Of a stretch of 64,000 bases of DNA, positions 47,332-56,981 are shown in pieces. Source of the stretch: Labilibacter marinus (lineage in GTDB: Bacteria > Bacteroidota > Bacteroidia > Bacteroidales > Marinilabiliaceae). The stretch is taken from the NCBI RefSeq assembly GCF_001659685.2, contig NZ_LXYE02000044.1, positions 1 to 64,000 on the forward strand. Reading direction: 5' to 3'. The notes beneath the pieces are model-generated. The model was given only the letters and a program-made list of their open reading frames with translations, had not been told where the DNA came from and did no database searches. The translations under genes were made by a program, and so were the position numbers. Within the stretch, counting starts at the first letter, position 1, and every line of letters begins with the position of its first letter.

Positions 47332-47404
47332 TTGGAATCATTTTACCTCAAAACGAAGAAAATTGGAATCATTATTGGCTTTAAGGGCAAAAATTGGAAT
47401 TATT
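47332..47404 (+). repeat. 31-bp-phased TTGGAATCATT repeats
   Basis: TTGGAATCATT occurs at 47332 and 47363, and TTGGAATTATT at 47394, exactly 31 bp apart. It directly follows the 11-bp array. The sequence between copies differs. Confidence 0.75.
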
Positions 47405-47665
47405 AGCATCAACTAAACATAAAAAGCAACATACAAAACGCAACCTTAATTCGCATACCTTTGACTATCTACTACTTACTCAATAAAAAAGTCACAGTAA
47501 TATTACGGTAACTTTCTCACTCTAGTGTTTATATAACATACAAGCCCAACTTCTCTATCATCAAAGCTCACTTTATAATTAAAGTAATTCCGATCAATTA
47601 CTTTCAAAAACACATTATTTACAACTTTTTAGTTTCAATTTTATATTACAACTGCCTTTTTTAAC

Positions 47666-47673
47666 TATTTTTG
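47666..47673 (+). promoter_or_regulatory. Promoter -7 element of aroB
   Basis: TATTTTTG, a perfect TAnnTTTG match, 30 bp before the aroB ATG at 47704. Its last three bases are the TTG that makes the open frame look longer. Confidence 0.65.
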
Positions 47674-47703
47674 CCTGTCAAAATTTACGCAAACACAAAA
47701 TTA

Positions 47704-48771
47704 ATGCAGGTAATTGAAGAGAGTGAATCGAAGGTTTACGGAGCAGACGATTTAAAAAGCGACCTTTCGCAATTAATTAACAAATACAGCAGAGGTAAAA
47801 TATTTTTATTAATGGATTCAGGTTCATACGAGCATTGCTATCCAAAAATTAAAGGAATCCCAGAAATTAACGAAAACAACATCATCGTTATTGAACAAGG
47901 CGACCAACATAAAAATATTGAGGCTATTTCAAAAGTCTGGCAATTTCTAAGCACTAATGGTGCCGACAGAAAATCTCTATTAATTAATTTGGCAGGAGGG
48001 ATGCCTTGTGATTTGGGTGGATTTGCTGCCGCTACCTTTAAAAGAGGTATTGACTTTATCAACATACCCACTACTTTATTGAGTCAGGTTGATGCCAGTG
48101 TTGGTGGTAAAACGGGTATCAATTTTCATAGTTTTAAAAACGAGATTGGTGTATTCAAACACGCTTCTGCAGTTTTGGTTTGCAACGATTTTATTAATTC
48201 TCAGGATCAGGAAAACGTATATTCTGGTTTTGCCGAAATGATAAAGCATGCGCTGATTTATTCAGAAGATACTTGGAATGACCTAAAGTCTTTTCAAATA
48301 AAAGACGTTAACATTGATAGCTTAAAAGACAGAGTTATAAACTCTATTCATATTAAAGAACACTTTGTAAAAGCTGACCCTACGGAGCAAAACATTCGTA
48401 AATCTTTAAATTTCGGACACACCATAGGTCATGCCTTTGAGAGCCATGCCATGAAAACTTGCAAACCTGTATTACATGGATATGCTGTTGCCTACGGTAT
48501 GATTGCCGAACTATATTTAGGCCATAAAATATGTGGCTTCCCAATGGACAAAATCAAAGAGATCAATAACATTATCGAGAATATTTATGGGAAGTTTGAT
48601 TTTAGCGAAACTGATTTTGATGAGCTTTTCTACCTGATGACACATGATAAGAAGAATGAGAAAAACCAGATTAACTTCACCCTATTGGAGGATATCGGAA
48701 AAATACAAATCAACCAGACTTGCAATAAGGAAGAGATATTCGAAGCTTTAAAGTTCTATTTAAATCTTTAG
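47704..48771 (+). CDS. aroB: 3-dehydroquinate synthase
   Basis: A 355-residue cytoplasmic enzyme that makes 3-dehydroquinate from DAHP, step two of the shikimate pathway, using NAD+ and a divalent metal. Landmarks are NLAGGMPCDLGGFAAATFKRG, IPTTLLSQVDASVGGKTGIN, the lysine loop KNEIGVFKH, and the metal ligands in the conserved E (GFAEMIKHAL), FGHTIGHAFES and HGYAVAYGM. The ATG at 47704 is preferred over the TTG at 47671, which lies in the promoter element. aroA follows 46 bp later. Confidence 0.96.
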   Translation: MQVIEESESKVYGADDLKSDLSQLINKYSRGKIFLLMDSGSYEHCYPKIKGIPEINENNIIVIEQGDQHKNIEAISKVWQFLSTNGADRKSLLINLAGGMPCDLGGFAAATFKRGIDFINIPTTLLSQVDASVGGKTGINFHSFKNEIGVFKHASAVLVCNDFINSQDQENVYSGFAEMIKHALIYSEDTWNDLKSFQIKDVNIDSLKDRVINSIHIKEHFVKADPTEQNIRKSLNFGHTIGHAFESHAMKTCKPVLHGYAVAYGMIAELYLGHKICGFPMDKIKEINNIIENIYGKFDFSETDFDELFYLMTHDKKNEKNQINFTLLEDIGKIQINQTCNKEEIFEALKFYLNL

Positions 48772-48817
48772 CATACCTGCACCCAAGCTTTACCATTGAA
48801 AAAGTAAAAATATAAAC

Positions 48818-50041
48818 ATGAAATATACAGTATCTGCTCCAGAGAGCATTACACCATATAAGGTAAACTTACCAACCTCTAAAAGCATTAGCAACCGTGC
48901 TTTAATTCTAAATGCACTAGCCTATAGCGCCAAACCCATTAAGAATTTATCCGATAGTGATGACACCCAACTTATGCTAAAAGCTTTACAGTCGGACTCT
49001 AAACATTTTGATATTGGTGCAGCAGGAACAACCATGCGTTTTCTAACTGCTTTTTTATCTAAAATTGTAGGAGAATGGACCATCACTGGTTCAGAAAGAA
49101 TGAAGCAGCGCCCCATCAAAATATTAGTTGAGGCTTTAAACAAGCTAGGTGCTAAAGTTGAATACATGGAGAAGGAAGGTTATCCTCCATTAAAAATATT
49201 CGGTAGTGCACTTGAAGGCGGAGACCTTGATTTACCAGGAGATGTGAGTAGCCAGTATATTTCTGCATTATTAATGATAGGGCCAACCATGAAAAATGGA
49301 CTAAACCTAACATTAACTGGTGAAATTATTTCTCGCCCATACATTCTGCTTACATTAAAAATGATGGAAACATTTGGCATCAAAAGCGAATGGAAAGACA
49401 ATGTAATTAAGGTTCCTGAAGGCGATTACCAAGCTACCGACTTTACGGTTGAAGCGGACTGGAGTGCTGCTTCGTACTGGTTTGAAATGGCTGCCTTAAC
49501 TCCCGGTTGCGAACTGAATTTACAAGGTGTAAAACGATACAGCGAACAAGGAGATTCTAAAGTGGCCGAGTTATTCAAACAACTTGGTGTAGATTCTAAA
49601 TTTACACAAAAAGGATTGATGCTTAAAAACACAGGAGAAACAGTAAAAAAATTCAACTATAACTTTATTGAACAACCTGACTTGGCACAAACCTTTGCTG
49701 TTACCTGCTGCTGCCTAGGTATTCCTTTTGTATTTACCGGACTTCAAACCCTAAAGATTAAAGAAACCGATAGAATTAATGCATTAATCGACGAGTTAAA
49801 AAAACTTGGTTTCGTTTTAAATTCAAATCAAGTGGACGATTTAACTTGGAATGGAGAAACATGCGAAAAAGATGCGAACATTTTAATTTCCACCTATAAA
49901 GATCACAGAATGGCCATGGCCTTTGCTCCTGCAGCTAGCGCTATTAACAACATAGACATTGACGACCCTGCGGTAGTTTCTAAGTCCTACCCAAAATATT
50001 GGGAACACCTGAAAGAATACGGTTATTCTATCAAAGAATAA
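48818..50041 (+). CDS. aroA: 3-phosphoshikimate 1-carboxyvinyltransferase (EPSP synthase)
   Basis: A 407-residue enzyme that joins shikimate 3-phosphate and phosphoenolpyruvate, step six of the shikimate pathway. Landmarks are LPTSKSISNRALILNAL, GAAGTTMRFLTAF (the PEP-site loop), RPIKILVEALNKLGA, the catalytic Asp region VEADWSAASYW, LKIKETDRINAL and DHRMAMAFAPAA. The PEP-loop sequence G-A-A-G-T-T-M-R differs from the classical G-N-A-G-T-A-M-R at two positions, as in many Bacteroidetes enzymes. It probably shares the aroB transcript and is closed by a strong terminator. Confidence 0.96.
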   Translation: MKYTVSAPESITPYKVNLPTSKSISNRALILNALAYSAKPIKNLSDSDDTQLMLKALQSDSKHFDIGAAGTTMRFLTAFLSKIVGEWTITGSERMKQRPIKILVEALNKLGAKVEYMEKEGYPPLKIFGSALEGGDLDLPGDVSSQYISALLMIGPTMKNGLNLTLTGEIISRPYILLTLKMMETFGIKSEWKDNVIKVPEGDYQATDFTVEADWSAASYWFEMAALTPGCELNLQGVKRYSEQGDSKVAELFKQLGVDSKFTQKGLMLKNTGETVKKFNYNFIEQPDLAQTFAVTCCCLGIPFVFTGLQTLKIKETDRINALIDELKKLGFVLNSNQVDDLTWNGETCEKDANILISTYKDHRMAMAFAPAASAINNIDIDDPAVVSKSYPKYWEHLKEYGYSIKE

Positions 50042-50058
50042 TCTTTATAAAAAAAATC

Positions 50059-50097
50059 AAAGGGGATATAAGCCAAGTTCTTATATCCCTTTTTTTA
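50059..50097 (+). terminator. Terminator after aroBA
   Basis: A hairpin AAGGGGATATAAG / CTTATATCCCTT followed by a run of T lies 18 bp after the aroA stop. Confidence 0.9.
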
Positions 50098-50314
50098 TAC
50101 CCCAATACCATATTTAGCAACTCACAACTCCTAAGTTAAAACTAAATCGTCCGATAAAACCACCATTCTATCAACTCCTGCTAATTTTTTATCCATTACA
50201 TTTTTCTTTAATGTTAATAAATTGTAAATTGATACACATCAAGACGATGGGGATCACAAACCACTTACATCCTTACCAATCAACACCGCAACCACACACA
50301 AAAGATTGCAGGAT

Positions 50315-52306
50315 ATGGAGACGAAGAGAAAGACATACGATGAACTTAAAAAGGAGAATATAGAATTACAAAAAGCCCTTACAAAGCTTCAGCAAGAAAA
50401 AGATTACAAGCCACAGAGCCCTGCATTCAGGCAAATGGTGTACGAAAGTTCGTATATGCCAACCGTTGTAATGGATGCCGAGACTAAGCGGTACGTAGAT
50501 TGCAATAAAGCTGCGGTTGAAATATACGGCTATTCCTCCCTTGAAGAAACCCTAAAAAAAACGCCTCTTGACGTTTCTGCCCCTATTCAATACGACGGCA
50601 CCCCCTCTCATATTCTTGCTCAAAAACATGATGCCCAAGCCATGAAAGAAGGGTCAACTATTTTTGAATGGCTACACCAAAGACCAGATGGAACTCAATG
50701 GGATGCAGAAGTGCATCTATTGCGATTTGATATAGAAGATAAAACCTACCTTCAATTCTCCCTTGTTGACATCACCGAACGCATCAAAATAAGAAAAGAA
50801 CTAATGATTAGCCAAAGTGATCTGAATTCGGTGATGAAAAACTCCGCAGAAAGCATTTGGTCCGTTAACGAAAACTATGAGATACAATATTTTAATCAGA
50901 CTTTTTTCGACGGCTTTAAAAATGGTTTCAACTTGGAAGTACAGAAAGGAACTAAAATTTTACAAAGTATACCCGAGATATTAGCTCCTATCTGGAAAGA
51001 ACGATACGACAGAGGATTAAAAGGAGAAGCATACACTTTTACCGATGAAGTGCCGACTGAAGTTGGAACTGCCTATGTTGAAGTCAGCGTTAGCCCTATC
51101 GTAATCCATAATGAAGTTAAAGGAGTCTCCATGTACAGTAGAGACACTACCGAAAGAAAAGAATACGAGCTTCAATTGGCGGAATTAAATAAGATGCGCG
51201 AATTAATCATGAATAACATTCCATCATTTATTTTTTGGAAAGATTTAAACTCCGTATATCTGGGCTGTAATAATAAATTTGCAGAAGCAGCAGGAGTAGA
51301 TCATCCTAAAGAAATTGTTGGCAAAACAGACTACGATTTAGCTTGGAAAAAAGAAGAGGCAGACTTCTTTGTACAAACCGACCAACGAATTATGAGAACA
51401 GGCATGGGTGAGTATAAAATTGAAGAACCTCAACTACAAGCAGATGGAAAGAAAGCCTGGCTAGAGACCAACAAGGTTCCTTTGAAAGACGAAGATGGTA
51501 ATGTATTTGGCATACTAGGAACATTTGAAGATATTACCAAACGAAAAGAGTTAGAAATGGAGCTAGTTACCGCTAAAGAAAAAGCAGAAGAGAGCGACCA
51601 GCTTAAGTCCGCCTTTTTAGCCAACATGAGTCACGAAATTCGCACTCCAATGAATGGCATTCTGGGGTTTGCCGAACTTTTAAAATCGCCCAACTTATCT
51701 GGCGACGAGCAGGAGTCATTTATCAGTATCATTGAACAAAGTGGAAATCGTATGCTCAATATCATCAACGACCTCATCAATATCTCAAAAATAGAATCAG
51801 GTCAGATGGAAATAGCCTTAACCGAAACCAACATCAACAAACAAATTCGTTTTCTTCATAACTTTTTCCTTTCCGAAGCAAAAAGCAAAGGCATTACTTT
51901 AGAATGTCATTGCACCCTTGAGGATGACGAGGCGACTATTAAAACAGACAAAGAAAAAATATACGCGGTATTGACTAACCTAATAAAGAACGCCATAAAA
52001 TACACCGAACGAGGAACCATTACATTTGGTTATAAAAGCAAAAAAGATGGGCTCCTTTTTTATGTGAGAGATACGGGCATCGGAATTCCCGCAAACAAAC
52101 AAAAAAGTGTATTCGATCGCTTTGTAAGAGCCGACTCCGACAACTATGCCACCATAGAAGGATCTGGACTAGGCTTATCTATCACCAAAGGATATATTGA
52201 CATGTTGGGTGGAGATATCAATATGGAATCCAAAGAAGGAGAGGGTTCTTGCTTTTACTTTACCTTACCCAACAAAAATTATTGCACCCTCCGAAAAAAA
52301 GCATAA
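50315..52306 (+). CDS. Cytoplasmic multi-PAS sensor histidine kinase
   Basis: A 663-residue kinase without membrane helices. A short coiled coil (KTYDELKKENIELQKALTKL) is followed by three PAS domains (about 40-165, 170-285 and 290-410; each linked by a DITER/DTTER/DITKR-like end), HisKA with phospho-acceptor His440 (MSHEIRTPMNGILGF), and HATPase_c with NLIKNAIKYTE, DTGIGIP and GSGLGLSITKG. It must sense an internal signal. The ATG at 50315 is preferred over the TTG at 50306 because an AGGAT sits just before it. No receiver domain or regulator gene is adjacent. Confidence 0.92.
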   Translation: METKRKTYDELKKENIELQKALTKLQQEKDYKPQSPAFRQMVYESSYMPTVVMDAETKRYVDCNKAAVEIYGYSSLEETLKKTPLDVSAPIQYDGTPSHILAQKHDAQAMKEGSTIFEWLHQRPDGTQWDAEVHLLRFDIEDKTYLQFSLVDITERIKIRKELMISQSDLNSVMKNSAESIWSVNENYEIQYFNQTFFDGFKNGFNLEVQKGTKILQSIPEILAPIWKERYDRGLKGEAYTFTDEVPTEVGTAYVEVSVSPIVIHNEVKGVSMYSRDTTERKEYELQLAELNKMRELIMNNIPSFIFWKDLNSVYLGCNNKFAEAAGVDHPKEIVGKTDYDLAWKKEEADFFVQTDQRIMRTGMGEYKIEEPQLQADGKKAWLETNKVPLKDEDGNVFGILGTFEDITKRKELEMELVTAKEKAEESDQLKSAFLANMSHEIRTPMNGILGFAELLKSPNLSGDEQESFISIIEQSGNRMLNIINDLINISKIESGQMEIALTETNINKQIRFLHNFFLSEAKSKGITLECHCTLEDDEATIKTDKEKIYAVLTNLIKNAIKYTERGTITFGYKSKKDGLLFYVRDTGIGIPANKQKSVFDRFVRADSDNYATIEGSGLGLSITKGYIDMLGGDINMESKEGEGSCFYFTLPNKNYCTLRKKA

Positions 52307-52375
52307 TAAAAAGCTTTTTAATGTCAGGAACAAGTTATTGATGCGACCAAACAATCAAACTTTAAAATAACTGAC

Positions 52376-52957
52376 ATGAGAACATTATTTATTATCGCAT
52401 TAATCTTATCTACCTTTACACTAGTAAGTGCTCAAAAGGAATTAGCCATAGGAAGCAAGGCTCCTACTTTTGAGGCTACTTCAAACACGGGCCATAAAAT
52501 AAACCTTACCGAGCTCAACAAAAACAAACAGCTTGTATTATTATTTTATAGAGGTCAGTGGTGCCCACATTGCAACCGACAATTAAACGAACTTCAAGAT
52601 TCGTTAAAAATGATTGAAGATTTAGGTGCAACAGTTTTAGCAATTACTCCCGAGAAACAGGAAGAAATAAAGAAAACGCTTGAGAAAACTAATGCTGCTT
52701 TTAACATTATTTACGACAAAGACCACAAAATAATGGATAGCTACCAAGTTACTTTTGCTCTTTCAAAGGCCAACAACATCAAATATAAAGCTTGGGGAAT
52801 TGACATCAACAAAGCCAGTGGCAATGATGATTTAGCTTTACCTATTCCTGCCACCTATATTATAGGAAAGGATGGCAAAATAAAAGGTTCGTTTTATGAT
52901 GAAGATTATAAACGAAGAATGACTGTGAAAGAAATATTAGAAGTGCTCAAACAGTAG
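52376..52957 (+). CDS. Exported AhpC/TSA-like thioredoxin-fold protein
   Basis: A 193-residue protein with a signal peptide (about 1-19, ending VSAQ) and a peroxiredoxin-like thioredoxin fold: LAIGSKAPTFEATSNTGHKI, then LLFYRGQWCPHCNRQLNEL with C63-P-H-C66, and ATYIIGKDGKIKGSFYDEDY. The CxxC instead of the single peroxidatic Cys, together with the long insert, fits the AhpC/TSA-redoxin group that reduces thiols or peroxides in the periplasm. It follows the kinase by 69 bp and could be cotranscribed. Confidence 0.87.
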   Translation: MRTLFIIALILSTFTLVSAQKELAIGSKAPTFEATSNTGHKINLTELNKNKQLVLLFYRGQWCPHCNRQLNELQDSLKMIEDLGATVLAITPEKQEEIKKTLEKTNAAFNIIYDKDHKIMDSYQVTFALSKANNIKYKAWGIDINKASGNDDLALPIPATYIIGKDGKIKGSFYDEDYKRRMTVKEILEVLKQ

Positions 52958-52976
52958 ACATCTTACCTTTAGAACA

Positions 52977-54299
52977 CTACTTGCTTCCTGTAAATTCAAA
53001 TTCAATTTTACTATAACTTACTACAGGCGCTCCATTTACTTGGGGCGCTTGCCATTTAGCCTGAGTAAACTTTAAGATTAATGATTGCTTAAATACTTTA
53101 TCCAAGTCCTCATCTAAACAAAGCACTTTTTCCAATTCACCCGAAGCCAACACAAAAACCTCCACAATAACTATTCGTTTGCCTTCACTAGGGTAAAACA
53201 ATTCCTTCTCCAAGCTTCGAACAAACTTTTTCATGCCTCCCTCGGGAATTGCTTCCTGATATGTAAACTCACTACTTTTGGCTTTTTTTAGATAACTTTT
53301 TCTTTTCGTCGTCCCATAACCTATAGCAACCACCTCATCCATGGCTAAATTTTCCGACTCCATCACCAGCTCACCTATACTATCTTGCTTTGCCAAAGCT
53401 AATTGATCTTTAAATCCTATGGAAGATAACTCTAGAACAGTTCCTTTTTCAGGAGCCTTAATCTCAAAGTTTCCTTCGGTATCCGTTAAGGTAGCGCTAT
53501 TGACATAGCCCGTAAGGTCACCATTCTCTTTCATTGCATTTTTAATACTTACCCCCGGAAGGGGTATTCCAGCCTCATCCACCACGCGACCTCTGTAACT
53601 AGCCAATAAAGTATCCTTAGAAGAAGTCACCCTAGCCTGAACCATCAAATCTTCTACCTCACCTGATCCTTCCACCTCAGCAAAATCAACGCCATCCATT
53701 TGTCCTACAAATTCTCTTTCAGCTTTCACCGCATCATCTTCGTAACGCAAGGCCATATTCACATCCTGACCTTGTTTATCTTTTTTTATTACGGCTTTTT
53801 TGGTACTTCGCTTCTTTTCTACAGGTTTTAATCTAACCACTCTGGGCTCTTCCAACTCCTGCACAAATTCCTCTACAATTTCTGAAGAAGTATTTCCCTC
53901 AACCATATCAGGCACAACAGCTATAACTTCCTGAGGAATCTCCTCTACTGGTGGACTATCCTTTTCTGAAACTTCAATATGATCGCTAACCAACTGAGAT
54001 TGCTTTGCATTGTTATTTAAAAACCACAAGGATCCAATTCCAACTATCAGCACAATACTCGCCGCTGCACGCAACCAAACAGGCACAAGCTTACGTTCAC
54101 TTTTACGCTTTAGTTTATCTTGCAGTATTCCAAGCTCTTCCTGCACCTGTTCCATCCCCATCTCTTCGTAACCTTCCACCGCATCCATTAAAAAAGGATC
54201 AGCTTCCATTTTGCGTTCAAATGCATAACGATCCCGCTCAGACATCTTATTGCCTAAATACTCCAATATCTCTTTGATATGTTTATCGCTATTCTGCAT
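52977..54299 (-). CDS. Composite anti-sigma protein with carboxypeptidase-regulatory-like and TonB-C-like domains
   Basis: A 440-residue protein. Residues 1-70 are a cytoplasmic anti-sigma-like helical part (HIKEILEYLGNKMSERDRYAF), with a membrane helix at about 75-94, then an acidic/basic periplasmic linker (100-230). A CarboxypepD_reg-like beta domain follows (about 234-316, YRGRVVDEAGIPLPGVSIKN), then a SusC-type signature DEVVAIGYGTTKRKS (321-335), then a TonB C-terminal-like domain (about 352-437, EGGMKKFVRSLEKELFYPSEG and WQAPQVNGAPVVSYSKIEF). The start overlaps the ECF sigma stop by 11 bp, so it most likely restrains that sigma factor. The domain set suggests it senses outer-membrane transporter state, which is inference. 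Confidence 0.8.
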   Translation of the reverse strand: MQNSDKHIKEILEYLGNKMSERDRYAFERKMEADPFLMDAVEGYEEMGMEQVQEELGILQDKLKRKSERKLVPVWLRAAASIVLIVGIGSLWFLNNNAKQSQLVSDHIEVSEKDSPPVEEIPQEVIAVVPDMVEGNTSSEIVEEFVQELEEPRVVRLKPVEKKRSTKKAVIKKDKQGQDVNMALRYEDDAVKAEREFVGQMDGVDFAEVEGSGEVEDLMVQARVTSSKDTLLASYRGRVVDEAGIPLPGVSIKNAMKENGDLTGYVNSATLTDTEGNFEIKAPEKGTVLELSSIGFKDQLALAKQDSIGELVMESENLAMDEVVAIGYGTTKRKSYLKKAKSSEFTYQEAIPEGGMKKFVRSLEKELFYPSEGKRIVIVEVFVLASGELEKVLCLDEDLDKVFKQSLILKFTQAKWQAPQVNGAPVVSYSKIEFEFTGSK

Positions 54300-54873
54300 T
54301 ATTTTCTAAACACATTTTTAAATTACGCTTGGCATTCTGTATATAACTTTTTACTTTCTTCACTTCAATCTGCATTTTATCAGAAATTTGCTGATACGAA
54401 AGCTTCTCAAAATAAAAAAGTTCAATGCTCTGTTTTTGAGCTAATTTTAATTTTTCAATACAATTTCTTAAAGCTTCCTCATTTCGCTCCTCATCCTCTT
54501 TATCTATAGGATGCACATCAAAGTCAGATTCCATAATTTTTCCTAAAAAAAAATCACCTTCATCTATAGAAACCTCGTTATGCTTAATTTTTCTGAGCTG
54601 CATTAAGCAGTAGTTCTTTGCAATTACATACAACCAAGGTTTAAAATTTTCGACCTCTGTATTTTTTATAGAAACTGCTATTTTCTCAAAAACATATATA
54701 ACCGCATCCTGAGCTGCCTCTTTATCTTTTAGATACTTCAGGCAAACACCAAAAACCAGATCCATATATCGTCCGTACAAATCCCCCAACAAATCTAAAT
54801 CGTTAGTTTGTTTATACTTCTTTATAATATCTTGATCTGATAATACTTTATTTCTTGAAAATACGGATAACAT
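54289..54873 (-). CDS. ECF-type RNA polymerase sigma factor
   Basis: A 194-residue sigma-70 family protein with region 2 (about 25-90: DLLGDLYGRYMDLVFGVCLKYL, then DAVIYVFEKI and WLYVIAKNYCLMQLRK) and region 4 (about 130-185: CIEKLKLAQKQSIELFYFEKLSYQQISDKM). Region 3 is missing, as in ECF factors. It is the first gene of a two-gene unit with the anti-sigma protein, overlapping it by 11 bp. Its own target promoter is not evident here. Confidence 0.92.
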   Translation of the reverse strand: MLSVFSRNKVLSDQDIIKKYKQTNDLDLLGDLYGRYMDLVFGVCLKYLKDKEAAQDAVIYVFEKIAVSIKNTEVENFKPWLYVIAKNYCLMQLRKIKHNEVSIDEGDFFLGKIMESDFDVHPIDKEDEERNEEALRNCIEKLKLAQKQSIELFYFEKLSYQQISDKMQIEVKKVKSYIQNAKRNLKMCLENNAE

Positions 54874-55395
54874 ATAATAAATTGAATTCTTGACGATAAA
54901 AATAGAACAACATCATCGAATTAAAAAATTTAAGATTTATTGTTTATATCAGCAATATCCTACCAATTTCATCCATATTTCTTAAAAATATATAAATCCA
55001 TAGCCAATAAGTCCATTTTGCTTACATTTAATATCTTTATTAATTACTTTTACTTCCAATTCAATTCCACCTTACTATTATTTACGACTAATTGTTATTT
55101 CTGTTTTATCAGATATTTCAGGTAATAAATCCAAATATAAAGGCAAATACGAACAATAGAATATAAACACGTAATTCGTTACGTTATTTTTTAAGCAAAC
55201 CAAATACCTAATTGATTATACTGGCTTTCAATAGATAGCATAAGATCACTATTTAGAATGGCTTAATTTTATTTAATCTAAATAGTTTGTTAATTTTGCG
55301 CTCTCTAAATATTAAAGTCATACTATTATTACCATAGATAATCAATGAACCTTAATAATTTAGAGTTGTTAACGGGTAAAGATATAGCATAGAAT
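54874..55395. other. Divergent spacer between the sigma factor and sufB
   Basis: About 520 bp of AT-rich sequence. A plus-strand -7 element for sufB is at 55291, and a possible minus-strand one (CAAATATA on plus, 55132-55139) lies 258 bp upstream of the sigma gene. Nothing else is seen. Confidence 0.5.
55291..55298 (+). promoter_or_regulatory. Promoter -7 element of the suf operon
   Basis: TAATTTTG matches TAnnTTTG and lies 97 bp before the sufB ATG, giving a leader of about 90 nt. No clear -33 TTTG is visible. Confidence 0.55.
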
Positions 55396-56844
55396 ATGGC
55401 AGAAGATCAAGATAAAATATTAGAAGAAGTCACCGGGAGCGAATATAAGTACGGTTTCTCATCAGATATTGAAACAGAAACAATTCCCAAAGGGCTTAAC
55501 GAAGACGTGGTTCGTATTATTTCAGCTAAGAAGGAAGAACCTGAATGGTTATTAGAATATAGACTGAAAGCTTTTGAATATTGGAAAACCTTGGAACAAC
55601 CTAATTGGGCTAAGCTAAATATTGCCCCAATAGACTTTCAAGATATTATATATTATGCGGCCCCAAAGCAAAAGCCACAGTTGGATAGCATGGATGATGT
55701 TGATCCTGAATTAAAAGCAACCTTTGATAAGTTGGGTATTCCTTTGGAGGAACAAAAGATACTTTCGGGAGTAGCTGTAGATGCCGTAATAGACAGTGTT
55801 TCGGTAAAAACTACATTTAAAGAAACATTGGCCGAAAAGGGTATTATTTTTTGCAGTTTTAGCGAAGCCGTTAAAGAATTTCCTGACTTAGTTAAAAAAT
55901 ATATGGGCTCTGTTGTGCCTTATACCGACAACTTTTTTGGCGCACTAAACAACGCCGTTTTTAGTGATGGTTCATTTGTTTATATACCTAAAGGTGTTCG
56001 TTGCCCTATAGAGCTTTCAACCTATTTTAGGATAAACGCCATGAATACAGGGCAGTTTGAGCGTACCTTAATTGTTGCAGATGACGACAGTTATGTAAGT
56101 TACCTGGAAGGCTGTACTGCACCTCAGCGAGATGAAAATCAATTACACGCAGCCATTGTAGAAATTGTGGCCATGGAACGAGCAGAAGTAAAATACTCAA
56201 CTGTTCAGAACTGGTATCCGGGTGACAAAAATGGCAAAGGAGGTATTTACAACTTCGTAACCAAAAGAGCCTTGTGTAAGGGTGATTACTCAAAAGTAAT
56301 GTGGACTCAGGTAGAAACGGGCTCTGCCATTACCTGGAAATACCCAAGTTGTGTTTTAATGGGCGATCATTCCATCGGTGAATTTTATTCTGTTGCAGTT
56401 ACCAATAACCACCAACAGGCTGATACCGGTACTAAAATGATTCACATTGGAAAAAACACTAGTAGCTTAATTGTATCAAAAGGTGTTTCTGCAGGAAAAA
56501 GTCAAAATAGCTATAGAGGTTTGGTAAGAGTGAATAAAAAAGCTGAAAACGCACGTAACTTCTCTCAATGTGATTCTTTATTGATGGGAGACCAATGTGG
56601 AGCTCACACTTTCCCGTATCTTGAGATTAACAATAGCTCAGCAGTTGTTGAACACGAGGCAACGACTTCAAAAATCGGTGAAGATCAAATTTTTTACTGT
56701 AATACCAGAGGTTTATCCACAGAGGATGCTGTAGGACTAATTGTGAATGGTTACGTTAAAGAGGTGATTAACCAATTGCCAATGGAGTTTGCAGTAGAAG
56801 CTCAAAAACTATTACAAATTAGCTTGGAAGGAAGCGTAGGATAA
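55396..56844 (+). CDS. sufB: Fe-S cluster assembly scaffold SufB
   Basis: A 482-residue scaffold of the SUF Fe-S system, forming the SufBC2D complex in the cytosol. It has the usual SufB N-terminus ([18 protein letters not shown]), [29 protein letters not shown], and the beta-helix core with [20 protein letters not shown], ending EGSVG. The conserved cysteine of FSQCDS is the likely cluster-acceptor site. It is the first gene of sufBCDSE and is followed by a spacer with inverted repeats before sufC. Confidence 0.98.
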   Translation: MAEDQDKILEEVTGSEYKYGFSSDIETETIPKGLNEDVVRIISAKKEEPEWLLEYRLKAFEYWKTLEQPNWAKLNIAPIDFQDIIYYAAPKQKPQLDSMDDVDPELKATFDKLGIPLEEQKILSGVAVDAVIDSVSVKTTFKETLAEKGIIFCSFSEAVKEFPDLVKKYMGSVVPYTDNFFGALNNAVFSDGSFVYIPKGVRCPIELSTYFRINAMNTGQFERTLIVADDDSYVSYLEGCTAPQRDENQLHAAIVEIVAMERAEVKYSTVQNWYPGDKNGKGGIYNFVTKRALCKGDYSKVMWTQVETGSAITWKYPSCVLMGDHSIGEFYSVAVTNNHQQADTGTKMIHIGKNTSSLIVSKGVSAGKSQNSYRGLVRVNKKAENARNFSQCDSLLMGDQCGAHTFPYLEINNSSAVVEHEATTSKIGEDQIFYCNTRGLSTEDAVGLIVNGYVKEVINQLPMEFAVEAQKLLQISLEGSVG

Positions 56845-56981
56845 AAAGACACAAGTAGCAAGTATCAAGTCGTAAGACATCAACATCTTGCTTCATCAAT
56901 TATAAAAAATAACTATCAACATCAAGATTCAGAAAGTCTTCATACTTGTGTCTTGATAACTTGATACTAAAACAAAGAAGA
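56845..56981 (+). repeat. Inverted-word spacer between sufB and sufC
   Basis: AAGACACAAGTA (56846-56857) has a perfect inverse at 56943-56954, and AGTATCAAGT (56861-56870) has one at 56959-56968. The arms are not nested, so the block is two inverted copies of a word set, not a single hairpin. It ends 13 bp before the sufC start. Confidence 0.65.

Larger units (their letters stand above)
46874..47665. other. Long spacer with phased repeats, no gene
   Basis: About 800 bp between a small membrane protein gene and aroB. Short overlapping plus-strand frames (47216-47416) are by-products of a GC-richer repeat and do not look like protein. The spacer holds an 11-bp-phased array and a 31-bp-phased array (listed separately). 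I see no RNA gene I can name. Confidence 0.65.

Noticed and set aside
47216-47416. Two overlapping short plus-strand frames across the GCGAAG array.
   Set aside because: They owe their openness to the repeat; the 11-bp period cannot keep one frame, and the proteins look random.
50306-50314. TTG at 50306 as the start of the multi-PAS kinase.
   Set aside because: The ATG three codons later has a better upstream AGGAT and starts the expected coiled coil.
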